Part shown: piece after piece, positions 55,446 through 64,000 of the stretch
Numbering within the stretch: position 1 is the stretch's first letter
Layout of the letters: every line of letters begins with the position of its first letter
Assembly (NCBI GenBank): GCA_001829005.1
Contig: MIAG01000009.1
Span: forward strand, 62,603-126,602
Length of the DNA: 64,000 nt
Reading direction: 5' to 3'
DNA from: Sphingobacteriia bacterium RIFOXYC2_FULL_35_18
GTDB taxonomy: Bacteria; Bacteroidota; Bacteroidia; Chitinophagales; Chitinophagaceae
Program-made: the position numbers and the translations under genes
The notes under the pieces: generated by a model
Told to the model about the DNA's origin: nothing
The model's input: the letters and a program-made list of their open reading frames with translations, nothing else
Databases searched by the model: none

Positions 55446-56846
55446 TTACTTTATCTCCCCAACCATATCCGCAGGAATCACCCATGCATCAAACTCCTCC
55501 GCAGTTAAGTAACCCAGCTTAATGGCCATCTCTTTTAAAGTAGTTCCTTCTTTGTGTGCGGTCTGTGCAATTTCTGCTGCCTTGTAATAACCAATTTTGG
55601 TATTCAATGCAGTCACCAACATCAAAGAGTTGTTTACATGCTTTTGAATATTGGCTTCAATAGGCTCAATACCTACTGCACACTTATCGTTGAAGCTTAC
55701 ACAACCATCTCCAATTAAACGAGCACTGTGTAAGAAATTATAAATCATTACTGGCTTAAATACATTCAATTCAAAATGACCGTTAGAACCACCAATACCG
55801 ATGGCTACGTCATTTCCCATTACTTGTGCAGCAATCATGGTTAATGCTTCACACTGTGTAGGGTTTACTTTACCAGGCATGATAGAAGAACCAGGCTCAT
55901 TGTCTGGAATAAATAATTCTCCAATGCCGCTTCTAGGTCCAGAAGATAACATGCGAATATCATTCGCAATTTTCATCAAACTCACTGCAACGGTTTTTAA
56001 AGCACCATGTGCTTCTACTATCGCGTCGTGTGCAGCCAATGCTTCAAATTTATTTTCAGCAGTAACAAAAGGTAAACCAGTTAGGTCTGCAATATGCTTG
56101 GCAACATTTACATCATATCCTTTTGGTGTATTAATGCCCGTACCCACCGCAGTTCCACCTAGAGCCAATTCACTTAAATGTGCCAATGAATTCTTGATGG
56201 CTTTTAAACCATGGTTCAATTGAGACACATATCCACTTAATTCTTGACCCACTGTTAAAGGCGTAGCATCCATAAAATGGGTGCGACCAATTTTAACTAC
56301 GTGCATAAAAGCTTTGCTTTTAGCAGCAAGCGTGTCGCGTAATTTTTCAATACCAGGGATGGTTAGTTCTACTAAAATTTTATAAGCTGCAATATGCATT
56401 GCAGTTGGAAAAGTATCGTTACTGCTTTGCGATTTATTTACATCGTCGTTAGGGTGTAAGAATTTTTCTTTATCGGTAAGATTACCACCCTTCAATACAT
56501 GCCCACGGTAAGCAACCACTTCATTCACATTCATATTGCTCTGTGTACCGCTACCTGTTTGCCAAACAACCAAAGGAAACTGGTCATTCAATTTACCTGC
56601 TAAAATTTCATCACAAACAGTTCCAATTAGTTCTGCTTTCTCTGCTGGTAAAACACCTGCGTCACGATTGGTTAATGCTGCTGCTTTTTTTAAGTAAGCA
56701 AATGCCTGAATAATTTCCTTTGGCATTTTATTAATGTCTTGTGCAATTGGAAAGTTTTCAATACTGCGCTGTGTTTGTGCGCCCCAATAAACATTGGCAG
56801 GTACTTTCACCTCGCCCATTGTATCTTTTTCTATTCTAAATTCCAT
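55446..56846 (-). CDS. fumC: Fumarate hydratase, class II
   Basis: 466 residues. Fumarase/aspartase signature [13 protein letters not shown] is present, with the N-terminal [26 protein letters not shown] and the [14 protein letters not shown] region. Catalyses fumarate hydration to malate in the TCA cycle. Last gene on this minus-strand run, separated from the enoyl-CoA hydratase gene by 35 bp. Iron-independent, unlike class I. Confidence 0.96.
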   Translation of the reverse strand: MEFRIEKDTMGEVKVPANVYWGAQTQRSIENFPIAQDINKMPKEIIQAFAYLKKAAALTNRDAGVLPAEKAELIGTVCDEILAGKLNDQFPLVVWQTGSGTQSNMNVNEVVAYRGHVLKGGNLTDKEKFLHPNDDVNKSQSSNDTFPTAMHIAAYKILVELTIPGIEKLRDTLAAKSKAFMHVVKIGRTHFMDATPLTVGQELSGYVSQLNHGLKAIKNSLAHLSELALGGTAVGTGINTPKGYDVNVAKHIADLTGLPFVTAENKFEALAAHDAIVEAHGALKTVAVSLMKIANDIRMLSSGPRSGIGELFIPDNEPGSSIMPGKVNPTQCEALTMIAAQVMGNDVAIGIGGSNGHFELNVFKPVMIYNFLHSARLIGDGCVSFNDKCAVGIEPIEANIQKHVNNSLMLVTALNTKIGYYKAAEIAQTAHKEGTTLKEMAIKLGYLTAEEFDAWVIPADMVGEIK

Positions 56847-56881
56847 ATACTAGTTTTTGACGGTTTAAATAATGGGTAAAC

Positions 56882-57661
56882 TTACTTGCCTGAAAAATTT
56901 GCTTTTCTTTTTTCTAAGAATGCAGTAGTGCCTTCTTTCATATCATCGGTGCCAAAGCATTTTCCAAACTCTGCAACTTCAACAGAATAACCATCTAAGT
57001 TTTCATTGAATACAGCATTGGCACTCATAATGCAAGCAGCAACTGCTAATGGTGCTTTTTCGTTCACAACACTTAATATAGAAACTGCTTTCGCAATCAG
57101 TTCTTCAGCTGTAACAACATAATTCACTAAACCATATTGTAAAGCAGTAGCTGCATCAATCATACCCGCGCTCATTAATAATTCCATGGCACGACCTTTA
57201 CCAATGAGTTGAACCAAACGTTGTGTGCCACCATAGCCTGGAATCAATCCTAAGTTCACTTCAGGCTGACCAAATTTGGCGTTGCTCGATGCAATGCGGA
57301 AATGACAACTCATTGCCAGCTCACATCCACCTCCTAACGCAAAACCATTTACGCAAGCCACTACAGGCTTAGGTGAATTTTCAATTTTAAAGAAAATATC
57401 CTGTCCTTTTTTAGCCAACGCCATTCCTTCTGCAACAGTAGCTCCAGCAAATTCACTAATGTCTGCTCCGGCAACAAATGCTTTAGGACCAGCACCAGTT
57501 AAGATCACACTTTTAATGTCGGCATTGTGGTAAACCTCGTCCATTGCACTATTCAAGTCGTTCATGACTTGTTGATTCAGCGCATTTAATTTGTCCGGAC
57601 GATTAATAGTAATGGTGAAAATCCCTTGATCAAGAGAAGTCAATAAGGTCTGGTAAGCCAT
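56882..57661 (-). CDS. Enoyl-CoA hydratase/isomerase family protein
   Basis: 259 residues. Crotonase fold with oxyanion-hole and catalytic Glu regions: AFVAGADISEF, NGFALGGGCELAMSCHFRIAS and FGQPEVNLGLIPGYGGTQRL (both catalytic glutamates present). Hydrates 2-enoyl-CoA in fatty-acid or butanoyl-CoA breakdown. It has its own TATCTTTG box (57678-57685) in the 26-bp gap after the B12-binding gene, so it may be expressed separately. Confidence 0.92.
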   Translation of the reverse strand: MAYQTLLTSLDQGIFTITINRPDKLNALNQQVMNDLNSAMDEVYHNADIKSVILTGAGPKAFVAGADISEFAGATVAEGMALAKKGQDIFFKIENSPKPVVACVNGFALGGGCELAMSCHFRIASSNAKFGQPEVNLGLIPGYGGTQRLVQLIGKGRAMELLMSAGMIDAATALQYGLVNYVVTAEELIAKAVSILSVVNEKAPLAVAACIMSANAVFNENLDGYSVEVAEFGKCFGTDDMKEGTTAFLEKRKANFSGK

Positions 57662-57677
57662 ATCGTAAAATTTGCCG

Positions 57678-57685
57678 CAAAGATA
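57678..57685 (-). promoter_or_regulatory. -7 box (TATCTTTG) for the enoyl-CoA hydratase
   Basis: Matches TAnnTTTG on the minus strand, 16 nt before the ATG. Confidence 0.45.
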
Positions 57686-57687
57686 AG

Positions 57688-58095
57688 CTAGAAAGGTCTG
57701 TTAATCCCTACCCATTCTCCAATATATTGAGCAATATCTGTAGTAGGAGTGCCTGGTGCAAAGAGTTTACCCACTCCCATTTGGTTGAGTGTTTGCATGT
57801 CTTCGTCGGGTATAATCCCCCCGCCCGTTAAGAGTACATCGTTCATGCCCTTTTCTTTCATGAGCGTAATAATTTTTGGAAATACCGTCATATGCGCGCC
57901 ACTTAAAATGCTGATGCCAATGGCATCCACGTCCTCTTGTAATGCAGCATTCACCACCATTTCAGGGGTTTGACGTAAGCCGGTATAAATCACTTCCATT
58001 CCTTCATTGCGCAAAGCAGTCGCAATAATTTTTGCGCCACGATCGTGTCCATCCAATCCAACTTTTGCTACTAAAACCCGTATAGGTCTTTTCAT
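57688..58095 (-). CDS. Cobalamin-binding subunit of methylmalonyl-CoA mutase type
   Basis: 135 residues, a lone B12-binding domain. The cobalamin-coordinating His17 lies in [11 protein letters not shown] (DxHxxG), followed by [12 protein letters not shown] and [11 protein letters not shown]. It matches the C-terminal domain of the mutase; a separate small subunit implies a split mutase whose catalytic subunit lies elsewhere. Works with the epimerase at 37293. It follows gltX by 9 bp and is probably cotranscribed with it. Confidence 0.9.
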   Translation of the reverse strand: MKRPIRVLVAKVGLDGHDRGAKIIATALRNEGMEVIYTGLRQTPEMVVNAALQEDVDAIGISILSGAHMTVFPKIITLMKEKGMNDVLLTGGGIIPDEDMQTLNQMGVGKLFAPGTPTTDIAQYIGEWVGINRPF

Positions 58096-58104
58096 AATGA
58101 CTGG

Positions 58105-59640
58105 TTAATTATGTTCAAGTATACTCAACACTTTTTGAATTCTATTAACTGTTTCTTCCTTACCAATAATGGCTGCAATATCAAACACACCTGGTCCAAA
58201 TTTACCACCAACCAACATGATGCGCAAAGGCAACATGAGTTCGCCGGGTTTTAAATCGTGTGCCGCTGCAATTTCTTTAAACGTTTTTTCTAAATCATGT
58301 GCTTCCCAAACAATGCTGCTTTCAAAAGCTTTCGACAACTCAATGAAAAACATATTTTTTTGATCAGTCCATTTGGGTTGGATCGAAGCTGTATCAAATT
58401 CAGAAGGGCTCATAAAAAAGAAAGAACCCTGCGTAACAAAATCAGCCATCAGCGTGCAGCGCTCTTTCACTAAATCAATTACGCGCAACAAAACTTCGCG
58501 GTTCGAAGCAGTAGTGCCTGCCGCAGCAAGGGTTTCCGCAACTTGATCCGCCAAATCCGCAGCAGTAGCGCGTTTGATCCACTCCTGATTATACCACAAT
58601 GCTTTTTCATAATTAAACTTAGCGCCCCCTTTATGAACACGCTCCATCGAGAATGCAGCAATCAATTCATCTATGGTAAATACTTCATTATCGGTGCCAT
58701 CGTTCCAACCCAACAAAGCCAATAAATTCACGAAGGCTTGGGGTAAAAATCCACGCTCTTTAAAGCCAGTTGTTTTTTCACCAGTTTTAGGATCGGTCCA
58801 ATCCATTGCAAATACTGGAAAGCCCAAACGATCTCCATCGCGCTTACTTAATTTGCCATTTCCATCTGGTTTTAAAATCAATGGAAGATGCGCCCACTCA
58901 GGCATTTCAGCCGACCAGCCCAAATATTTCCACAATAAAATATGAACGGGAGCACTAGGCAACCATTCTTCCCCACGAAAAGCGTGGGTGATTTTCATTA
59001 GGTAATCATCTACCACCACCGCTAAGTGATAAGTAGGCATACCATCTGCTTTCAACAATACTTTGTCGTCTACCTGTGAAGTATTAAAACTCACTTCGCC
59101 ACGAATCATATCAGTAAAAGAAACGGTTTCATCTAAAGGCATTTTAATACGCACTACATGCGGTGTGCCAGCAGCCAATAACGCAGCAACTTCCGCTTCA
59201 GAAAGCGTGATTGAATTGCGCATTTTAGTACGCAATAAATGATTGTATTGCGGCGAAGGATTTTCGTCTGTTTTATATTGCGCTCGCATTTGCTCCAAAT
59301 CTTCTGGCGTATCAAATGCATAATAAGCAAAGCCTGCATTCACCAATTGATCCGCATATTGTTTGTAACTGGCTTTGCGTTCGCTTTGTCTGTAAGGCGC
59401 ATAAGGTCCGCCATGCAAAGGACTTTCATCAGGGGTCAGCCCACACCAAGCAAGGGTATTAAATATATATGCTTCCGCACCTTCTACAAATCTTGTTTGA
59501 TCGGTGTCTTCAATTCTTACAATAAAATCTCCCCCATGCTTTTTTGCAAAGAGGTAATTAAATAAAACGGTTCTAACACCACCTAAATGCAAACCACCTG
59601 TTGGTGATGGTGCAAAACGAACCCTAACTTTCTTCTCCAT
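58105..59640 (-). CDS. gltX: Glutamate--tRNA ligase
   Basis: 511 residues from ATG at 59640 (an upstream ATG at 59658 adds six residues that overlap the promoter box and is unlikely). HIGH-type motif PSPTGGLHLGG and KMSKS-type motif KLSKRDGD, with the EDTDQTRF segment of class Ic synthetases. Charges tRNA-Glu. The -7 box ends 4 nt before the ATG. Leads the minus-strand run gltX, B12-binding subunit. Confidence 0.96.
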   Translation of the reverse strand: MEKKVRVRFAPSPTGGLHLGGVRTVLFNYLFAKKHGGDFIVRIEDTDQTRFVEGAEAYIFNTLAWCGLTPDESPLHGGPYAPYRQSERKASYKQYADQLVNAGFAYYAFDTPEDLEQMRAQYKTDENPSPQYNHLLRTKMRNSITLSEAEVAALLAAGTPHVVRIKMPLDETVSFTDMIRGEVSFNTSQVDDKVLLKADGMPTYHLAVVVDDYLMKITHAFRGEEWLPSAPVHILLWKYLGWSAEMPEWAHLPLILKPDGNGKLSKRDGDRLGFPVFAMDWTDPKTGEKTTGFKERGFLPQAFVNLLALLGWNDGTDNEVFTIDELIAAFSMERVHKGGAKFNYEKALWYNQEWIKRATAADLADQVAETLAAAGTTASNREVLLRVIDLVKERCTLMADFVTQGSFFFMSPSEFDTASIQPKWTDQKNMFFIELSKAFESSIVWEAHDLEKTFKEIAAAHDLKPGELMLPLRIMLVGGKFGPGVFDIAAIIGKEETVNRIQKVLSILEHN

Positions 59641-59644
59641 GCTG

Positions 59645-59652
59645 CAAATATA
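59645..59652 (-). promoter_or_regulatory. -7 box (TATATTTG) abutting gltX
   Basis: Matches TAnnTTTG on the minus strand and is exactly 4 nt (CAGC) before the gltX ATG; implies a leaderless message. Confidence 0.5.
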
Positions 59653-59676
59653 AATCATTCATGCAGCCCTAATGAA

Positions 59677-59684
59677 TATCTTTG
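59677..59684 (+). promoter_or_regulatory. -7 box (TATCTTTG) abutting the deacetylase gene
   Basis: Matches TAnnTTTG and is exactly 4 nt (GAGT) before the ATG at 59689. Back to back with the gltX box in a 48-bp gap. Confidence 0.5.
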
Positions 59685-59688
59685 GAGT

Positions 59689-60291
59689 ATGTATTTGGTA
59701 AAAACTCCATGGTGGTTAAGAATGATTTATTCGGGCTATACTTGGCGCATGCCCGCCACCGAAAAAACCATATACCTCAGTTTTGATGATGGTCCGCATG
59801 AAATAGCCACTCCATTTGTATTAGACACGCTAAAACAATACAATGCCAAAGCCAGTTTTTTTTGCATTGGTAAAAATGTACGGCTGCATGGGGAAATTTA
59901 CCAGCGCATATTGCAAGAAGGACATGCAGTAGGGAATCATACAGAAAATCATTTAAATGGGTGGCATACCCCGAATAACGAATACCTCAACAATATTCAA
60001 CAAGCCGAAGAAGTCATTCAAAGCAATTTATTCAGGCCACCTTATGGAAGAATCAAGCGATCTCAGGCCAAAGCTCTGAACAAGCAAATTATTATGTGGG
60101 ATGTATTAAGCGGCGATTTTGATCCAATCCTAACCCCAGAAGCATGCTTGGCTTATTGTATTAAACATACCGAAGCAGGGTCGATTGTGGTATTTCATGA
60201 TAGTGCCAAAGCCTTTCCAAAAATGAAATATGCATTACCTAAAATGCTTGATTATTTTACGCATCAAGGATTTCAGTTTAAGCGACTATAA
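59689..60291 (+). CDS. Polysaccharide deacetylase family protein
   Basis: 200 residues. NodB-type motifs: LSFDDGPHE (Asp33-Asp34), GNHTENHLNGW (metal-binding His pair), RPPYGR and VFHDS. Removes acetyl groups from polysaccharides such as chitin oligomers or peptidoglycan-like glycans. No classical signal peptide: the N-terminus MYLVKTPWWLRMIYSGYTW is the usual one in Bacteroidota members, so location is uncertain. A terminator follows at 60299. Confidence 0.88.
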   Translation: MYLVKTPWWLRMIYSGYTWRMPATEKTIYLSFDDGPHEIATPFVLDTLKQYNAKASFFCIGKNVRLHGEIYQRILQEGHAVGNHTENHLNGWHTPNNEYLNNIQQAEEVIQSNLFRPPYGRIKRSQAKALNKQIIMWDVLSGDFDPILTPEACLAYCIKHTEAGSIVVFHDSAKAFPKMKYALPKMLDYFTHQGFQFKRL

Positions 60292-60298
60292 AAATGGA

Positions 60299-60328
60299 AG
60301 GCCAGGGTAGAAACCCCGGCCTGTTTTT
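60299..60328 (+). terminator. Intrinsic terminator after the deacetylase gene
   Basis: Ten-position stem AGGCCAGGGT / ACCCCGGCCT with one A/C mismatch and an AGAA loop, followed by GTTTTTAA. Confidence 0.85.
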
Positions 60329-60500
60329 AATCCGTACCCTATGAAAACAAAGGTTACTGCTGCAGTTTTACAACATTCGCAGGGATTCATTTAATATCTT
60401 CAATAATCGTCTTATGGTTTAAATGCCTGTCGTGCATATATAAACGCAATGCCATGAACTTTATTTTAACAGCACTAAAAAAAATGTGGAATTTTACCGA

Positions 60501-61268
60501 ATGAAATTGATAGATACGCACTGCCATTTATACGTAGAAGAATTTAAAAATGATGTAGATGCAGTAATAGCAAGGGCTCAAGCGCAAGGGGTGGAGCAGT
60601 TTTATTTACCAGGCATAGATAGTGAATCAATACCCGCAATGTTGGCTGTAGAAGCCAATTACCCGGGTGTATGTAAAGCCATGATGGGATTGCATCCCTG
60701 TTATGTAAAGGAAAATTATTTGCAAGAGCTCAATATTGTGCAGCATTGGTTGGAGCAACGAGATTTTCCAGCTATTGGAGAAATTGGGCTAGACTATTAT
60801 TGGGATACGAGTTTTAAAACGCAGCAACAAGAAGCATTTGAAACCCAAATGGGATGGGCACTTGAAAGAGGGCTACCTATTGTAATACATACCCGAAATG
60901 CTATGCAGGAAACTATCGAAATGGTGAAACCTTTTGCAGCAAAGGGTTTGAAAGGAATATTCCATTGTTTTAGCGGATCTTTTGAATCGGCCAAGCAAAT
61001 AGTGGATATGGGCTTTTTACTAGGGGTTGGAGGGGTGATTACATATAAAAATGCTGGACTGCCCAAAGCACTAGAACAAATTGGGGTAGAGCACTTGGTT
61101 TTAGAGACCGATGCGCCTTATCTAAGCCCAGTGCCCTATCGCGGAAAGCGCAATGAATCTGCATACCTTATGCATATTGCAGAAGTACTGGCAGGTGCCA
61201 AGGGGATTACGGTTGCTGAATTAGCAAGCATTACCACAGCCAATGCAATGGCTTTATTTAAAGGCTGA
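60501..61268 (+). CDS. TatD-family metal-dependent hydrolase
   Basis: 255 residues from ATG 60501; a GTG at 60486 adds five residues without support. Metal-binding motifs DTHCHLY, GEIGLDYYW, IHTRNA, FHCFSGS and LETDAPYLSPVP. Cytoplasmic 3'-5' DNase, also D-amino-acyl-tRNA deacylase-like in some members. Separated from the upstream deacetylase by the terminator. The tRNA-Ser follows 41 bp downstream. Confidence 0.93.
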   Translation: MKLIDTHCHLYVEEFKNDVDAVIARAQAQGVEQFYLPGIDSESIPAMLAVEANYPGVCKAMMGLHPCYVKENYLQELNIVQHWLEQRDFPAIGEIGLDYYWDTSFKTQQQEAFETQMGWALERGLPIVIHTRNAMQETIEMVKPFAAKGLKGIFHCFSGSFESAKQIVDMGFLLGVGGVITYKNAGLPKALEQIGVEHLVLETDAPYLSPVPYRGKRNESAYLMHIAEVLAGAKGITVAELASITTANAMALFKG

Positions 61269-61285
61269 TTTTGGGCTTTTGCGCT

Positions 61286-61293
61286 TATATTTG
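61286..61293 (+). promoter_or_regulatory. -7 box (TATATTTG) for tRNA-Ser
   Basis: Matches TAnnTTTG, 16 nt before the mature tRNA 5' end and 17 nt after the tatD stop codon. Confidence 0.5.
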
Positions 61294-61309
61294 CAGCCCC
61301 ATAATAAAC

Positions 61310-61396
61310 AGAGAGGTGTCCGAGTGGTTGAAGGAGCACGCCTGGAAAGTGTGTAAACGGGAAACTGTTTCGAGGGTTCGAATCCCTTCCTCTCTG
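61310..61396 (+). tRNA. tRNA-Ser (anticodon GGA)
   Basis: 87 nt. Acceptor stem AGAGAGG / CCTCTCT with discriminator G at 61396; anticodon stem CACGC / GTGTG around loop CTGGAAA (anticodon GGA, reads UCC/UCU); long variable arm as expected of tRNA-Ser; T-arm GAGGG-TTCGAAT-CCCTT. The 3' CCA is not encoded (genomic CAA follows). Confidence 0.97.
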
Positions 61397-61422
61397 CAAC
61401 TTTGTACAATCTATTTTTATAA

Positions 61423-61455
61423 AAGAGAATGTTTTTTAACATTTTCTTCTTTTTG
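61423..61455 (+). terminator. Intrinsic terminator after tRNA-Ser
   Basis: 11-bp stem AAGAGAATGTT / AACATTTTCTT with one G-T pair and a TTTT loop, followed by CTTTTTG. Confidence 0.75.
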
Positions 61456-61629
61456 TTGCGGATTAATCTATATTTACCGCAGAATTTTTAATGGAATAAA
61501 TCACCTCCTCATTTTTATTCCTTTACTCAACCATTTTATTTATTGCTAAAACCCAACAAGTACTTTAATGTACCTGCTATAATTTTTTGTAATTATATCA
61601 ATAACCTCCCCTTGCTTAAACCAAACAAC

Positions 61630-64000
61630 ATGAACAAAATGTTACACAAAATCTCCAGTTCGGGATTCCGAAACGTCCGGACGGTGCTAATGCTCACGCT
61701 GCTTTTATTTGCAGGTGCAGTTGAAGCAGCTCACTTTAGAAGTGGAACCATCAGTTGGCGCCCTATTAGTGGCAATACTGTTGAGTTTAAAGTTTCTCAA
61801 TCCTATGGTGGTTGGGCTTTTGGATCTGGCTATACTTTGGGGAGCACCCAAATCATGGACTATTTATATACTGGAAATGGTTACGCTAGTGTTCCAATTC
61901 CATTAGTTGTTACATCAATTAATGCTGCCGAAGGGTGGTGGTATGGAGAAGCAACATTCCAGTATACATATCCTTCAGCGGGTAATTATGCTGCATATTT
62001 TTCAAGTTGTTGCCGTATTAGCAATTTATCTAATAATGGCGATCAAACATGGAGAAATGAAACCATCGTAAATGTTGGCACTGGGAATAGTTCTCCTGTG
62101 TCTACGATTGCAGCAACGGTAAACCTACCAACAAGTTTAGCTGCTGCAAATTTTCAAATTCCTGCTTTCGATCCAGATGGGGATGTCTTAAGTTATAGAC
62201 TAGCTACATCAGCTGAAATGGGAGGCGGTTCTAATCCTTCAGGATTATCAATCAATTCTTCTACAGGTGTAGTAAGTTTCAATACAATTGGCAAAGCAAT
62301 TGGCTCATTATGGAATGTGGCTTTTACTATATCTGATGGAGTAGGAAAAACAAAAGTGACGGTTGACTTTGTTATAAAAATCACACAGAATTCAACACCT
62401 CCTGTTTTTGATTATTTAGTAACTCCAGTTAATGGAAGAGTTTATCAAGGGGCTCCTGGCCAAACCATTTCATTTCCAATTAGTGCATATGATAATGATG
62501 CAGGAAATGTGGTAACCTTATCTGCTGTTGGATTACCTCCTGGGGCAACCACTTCTCCAAGTTTACCAACCAATGGAAATCCAGTAAACAGTAGTTTTTC
62601 TTGGACACCAACTGCTAGTCAATTCGGATCTTATGTAATAAACTTTACAGCTACAGACAATGTTGGTGTTCAAAGTACTTCATCTGTAACAATACTGATT
62701 AGTCTTAAGCCAGTATTTAATGTGCCTCCAACTCCTGCGGCAAATTCAGAAACCTATTTAGAAACAGGAGTAGCACATCAGAATACTATTACTGCAAGTG
62801 ATCCTGACCTTAATGATGTAGTTCAAATCATGTCAGTTAGTGGATTACCAGCAGGAGCTACACTATCTACAAATTTACCAACTGTTGCAGCGAATCCAAG
62901 TTCAATCCAATTGAATTGGACACCAACACCAAGTAATTTTGGAATTCATACAGTTATATTTACTGCTAAGGACTCTTATAATGATCAAACCACTCATAGC
63001 TTTAAATATTTAGTAAACACAAAACCTACATTTACATCTACACCAACAACTTCAGTTTTTGTAGGTCAAAATTATACTTATACTATTGCAGGAATAGACC
63101 CTGATGTAGCATATGGTGATGTGCTAAAATTAATAGGTGGTACTATTCCTACTTGGTTAACTTTTACCAATAATGGAAATGGAACAGGTACACTTTCTGG
63201 TACACCATCAATGGCAAACTTAGGGATGCATCCTGTAAGTCTTAAATTAGAAGACACTTATCACCATGATTACAGTCCAATAACTACACAAAGTTTTACT
63301 CTTAATGTTAGTGGAGTTGCACCTTCAATTGTAGTGCCAGCCAATATTGTAAGCTGTGATCCTGTGGTTAATTTTGCTGCTACTGAAACAGTTGGTATAC
63401 CTGCGTCTACCATTACCTATTCAATTGCTCCTGGATCAACTTTCCCAATAGGGACAACAATCGTAACAGCTACCGCTACTAATGCAGTAGGTACTTCTAC
63501 AAGAACTTTTAACGTTACTGTAAGTAAACCAATAGCAGATATAGCAGCTAGTGGAGCAACTACTATTTGTGAAGGAAGTAATGTACCATTAAGTGCCGCA
63601 CCATATGCTTTACAGTTCAATGGATCTAATCATGTAAATGTTGCAAATAGTTTTGCAGCAACTGATGATATTACCATTGAAGCTACCGTTACACCAACAA
63701 GACTAGCTGATGGTACTTTTAAAGTAATCATGAATCACAACAGTTGGTACACAGGTACTATTCACTTCCAGTTTTTCCCTGATGGTCGATTGCAGTTTGC
63801 AATTAATGGTGCTACACCAGCAGATCAGTATTGTACTTTTAATTTTATTCCAAATACAACTTACCGCATTGCAGCTGTATATTCTAGATTTGGAAATTAT
63901 GTGAAGTTTTATGTTAACGGAGTTTTAATCAATACTGGTCTTTACTTTTCAACAGTTCCAGTTGTAGGTAACGCAGGATATAGCATTGGTTCATGGAATG
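61630..64000 (+). CDS. Giant secreted adhesin with Ig-like, HYR and LamG-like domains (3' end outside window)
   Basis: Open frame of 790 codons from ATG 61630 to the right edge. Signal peptide ends AGAVEAA. An N-terminal beta domain begins AHFRSGTISWRP, about 170 residues. Then several cadherin/Ig-like repeats: FDPDGDVLSYRLATS, AYDNDAGNVVTLSAVGLPPG, ASDPDLNDVVQIMSVSGLPAG, GIDPDVAYGDVLKLIGGTIP with a putative-Ig ending GTLSGTPS. A HYR-like domain follows (IVVPANIVSC...GTTIVTATATNAVG), then a TTICEGSNVPLS strand broken by a LamG-like lectin domain (YALQFNGSNHVNVANSF ... VKFYVNGVLINTG). Probably a surface adhesin; any type IX sorting domain would lie beyond the edge. Confidence 0.85.
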   Translation, partial: MNKMLHKISSSGFRNVRTVLMLTLLLFAGAVEAAHFRSGTISWRPISGNTVEFKVSQSYGGWAFGSGYTLGSTQIMDYLYTGNGYASVPIPLVVTSINAAEGWWYGEATFQYTYPSAGNYAAYFSSCCRISNLSNNGDQTWRNETIVNVGTGNSSPVSTIAATVNLPTSLAAANFQIPAFDPDGDVLSYRLATSAEMGGGSNPSGLSINSSTGVVSFNTIGKAIGSLWNVAFTISDGVGKTKVTVDFVIKITQNSTPPVFDYLVTPVNGRVYQGAPGQTISFPISAYDNDAGNVVTLSAVGLPPGATTSPSLPTNGNPVNSSFSWTPTASQFGSYVINFTATDNVGVQSTSSVTILISLKPVFNVPPTPAANSETYLETGVAHQNTITASDPDLNDVVQIMSVSGLPAGATLSTNLPTVAANPSSIQLNWTPTPSNFGIHTVIFTAKDSYNDQTTHSFKYLVNTKPTFTSTPTTSVFVGQNYTYTIAGIDPDVAYGDVLKLIGGTIPTWLTFTNNGNGTGTLSGTPSMANLGMHPVSLKLEDTYHHDYSPITTQSFTLNVSGVAPSIVVPANIVSCDPVVNFAATETVGIPASTITYSIAPGSTFPIGTTIVTATATNAVGTSTRTFNVTVSKPIADIAASGATTICEGSNVPLSAAPYALQFNGSNHVNVANSFAATDDITIEATVTPTRLADGTFKVIMNHNSWYTGTIHFQFFPDGRLQFAINGATPADQYCTFNFIPNTTYRIAAVYSRFGNYVKFYVNGVLINTGLYFSTVPVVGNAGYSIGSWN

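Noticed and set aside
61254..61549. Protein-like ORFs on both strands across the tRNA-Ser gene (containing [11 protein letters not shown] on plus and [10 protein letters not shown] on minus)
   Set aside because: These are well-known spurious translations of tRNA-Ser genes; the sequence folds as a complete tRNA with anticodon GGA.

Overview
The window looks like chromosomal DNA of a Bacteroidota bacterium, most likely family Chitinophagaceae. This is inferred from AT-rich sequence, a SusC/SusD pair, a fused GldF-GldG gliding-motility protein, a MurF-alanine racemase fusion, many lipoproteins, almost no Shine-Dalgarno sequences, and promoter-like TAnnTTTG boxes. There is no recognisable insertion sequence, prophage or CRISPR array. 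Most of it is ordinary chromosome with some accessory-looking stretches.

Layout. 1-2486: the 3' part of a secreted alpha-L-fucosidase, a NIPSNAP-domain protein and a small secreted protein. 2559-8062: a heavy-metal RND efflux operon in which the inner-membrane pump is fused to its own TolC-like outer-membrane channel, followed by the lipoprotein adaptor. 8090-13480: a 14-unit TPR protein, a LolA-like protein and a BNR/sortilin-like propeller. 13834-29435: SusC/SusD, two giant FG-GAP/ASPIC lipoproteins, a reverse-strand SRPBCC-GyrI protein, a small secreted protein, a vanadium-haloperoxidase-like lipoprotein and an outer-membrane barrel. 29478-33836 (minus): a sucrose cassette of MFS importer, PfkB fructokinase and amylosucrase.

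33877-39888 is housekeeping: YcxB-like, GNAT, acpP-fabF-rnc with an overlapping 36-residue membrane peptide, methylmalonyl-CoA epimerase, and iscS-iscU-iscA. 39969-45936 holds gldFG, terC and murF-alr. 45937-49602 holds a second TPR protein, an outer-membrane barrel and a secreted protein with SprB-like repeats. 49648-53226 holds lspA, a DUF4143-type ATPase preceded by three 37-bp-spaced palindromic repeats, and an amidohydrolase lipoprotein. 53543-55283 holds an SDR and an AraC regulator. 55446-59640 (minus) runs gltX, a B12-binding subunit, enoyl-CoA hydratase and fumC. 59689-64000 holds a polysaccharide deacetylase, tatD, tRNA-Ser(GGA) and the first 790 codons of a giant multidomain adhesin that runs off the right edge.

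The genes fit an aerobic polymer-degrading surface bacterium: glycan capture at the outer membrane, sucrose split inside the cell by amylosucrase, propionate/methylmalonyl-CoA and fumarate steps, and gliding and adhesion machinery. The strongest second-look items are the internal signal peptide in the RND-TolC fusion, the 37-bp repeats with a compensated base change, a recurring TAnnTTTG-N4-ATG arrangement implying leaderless mRNAs (including one back-to-back pair), and several long hairpins.
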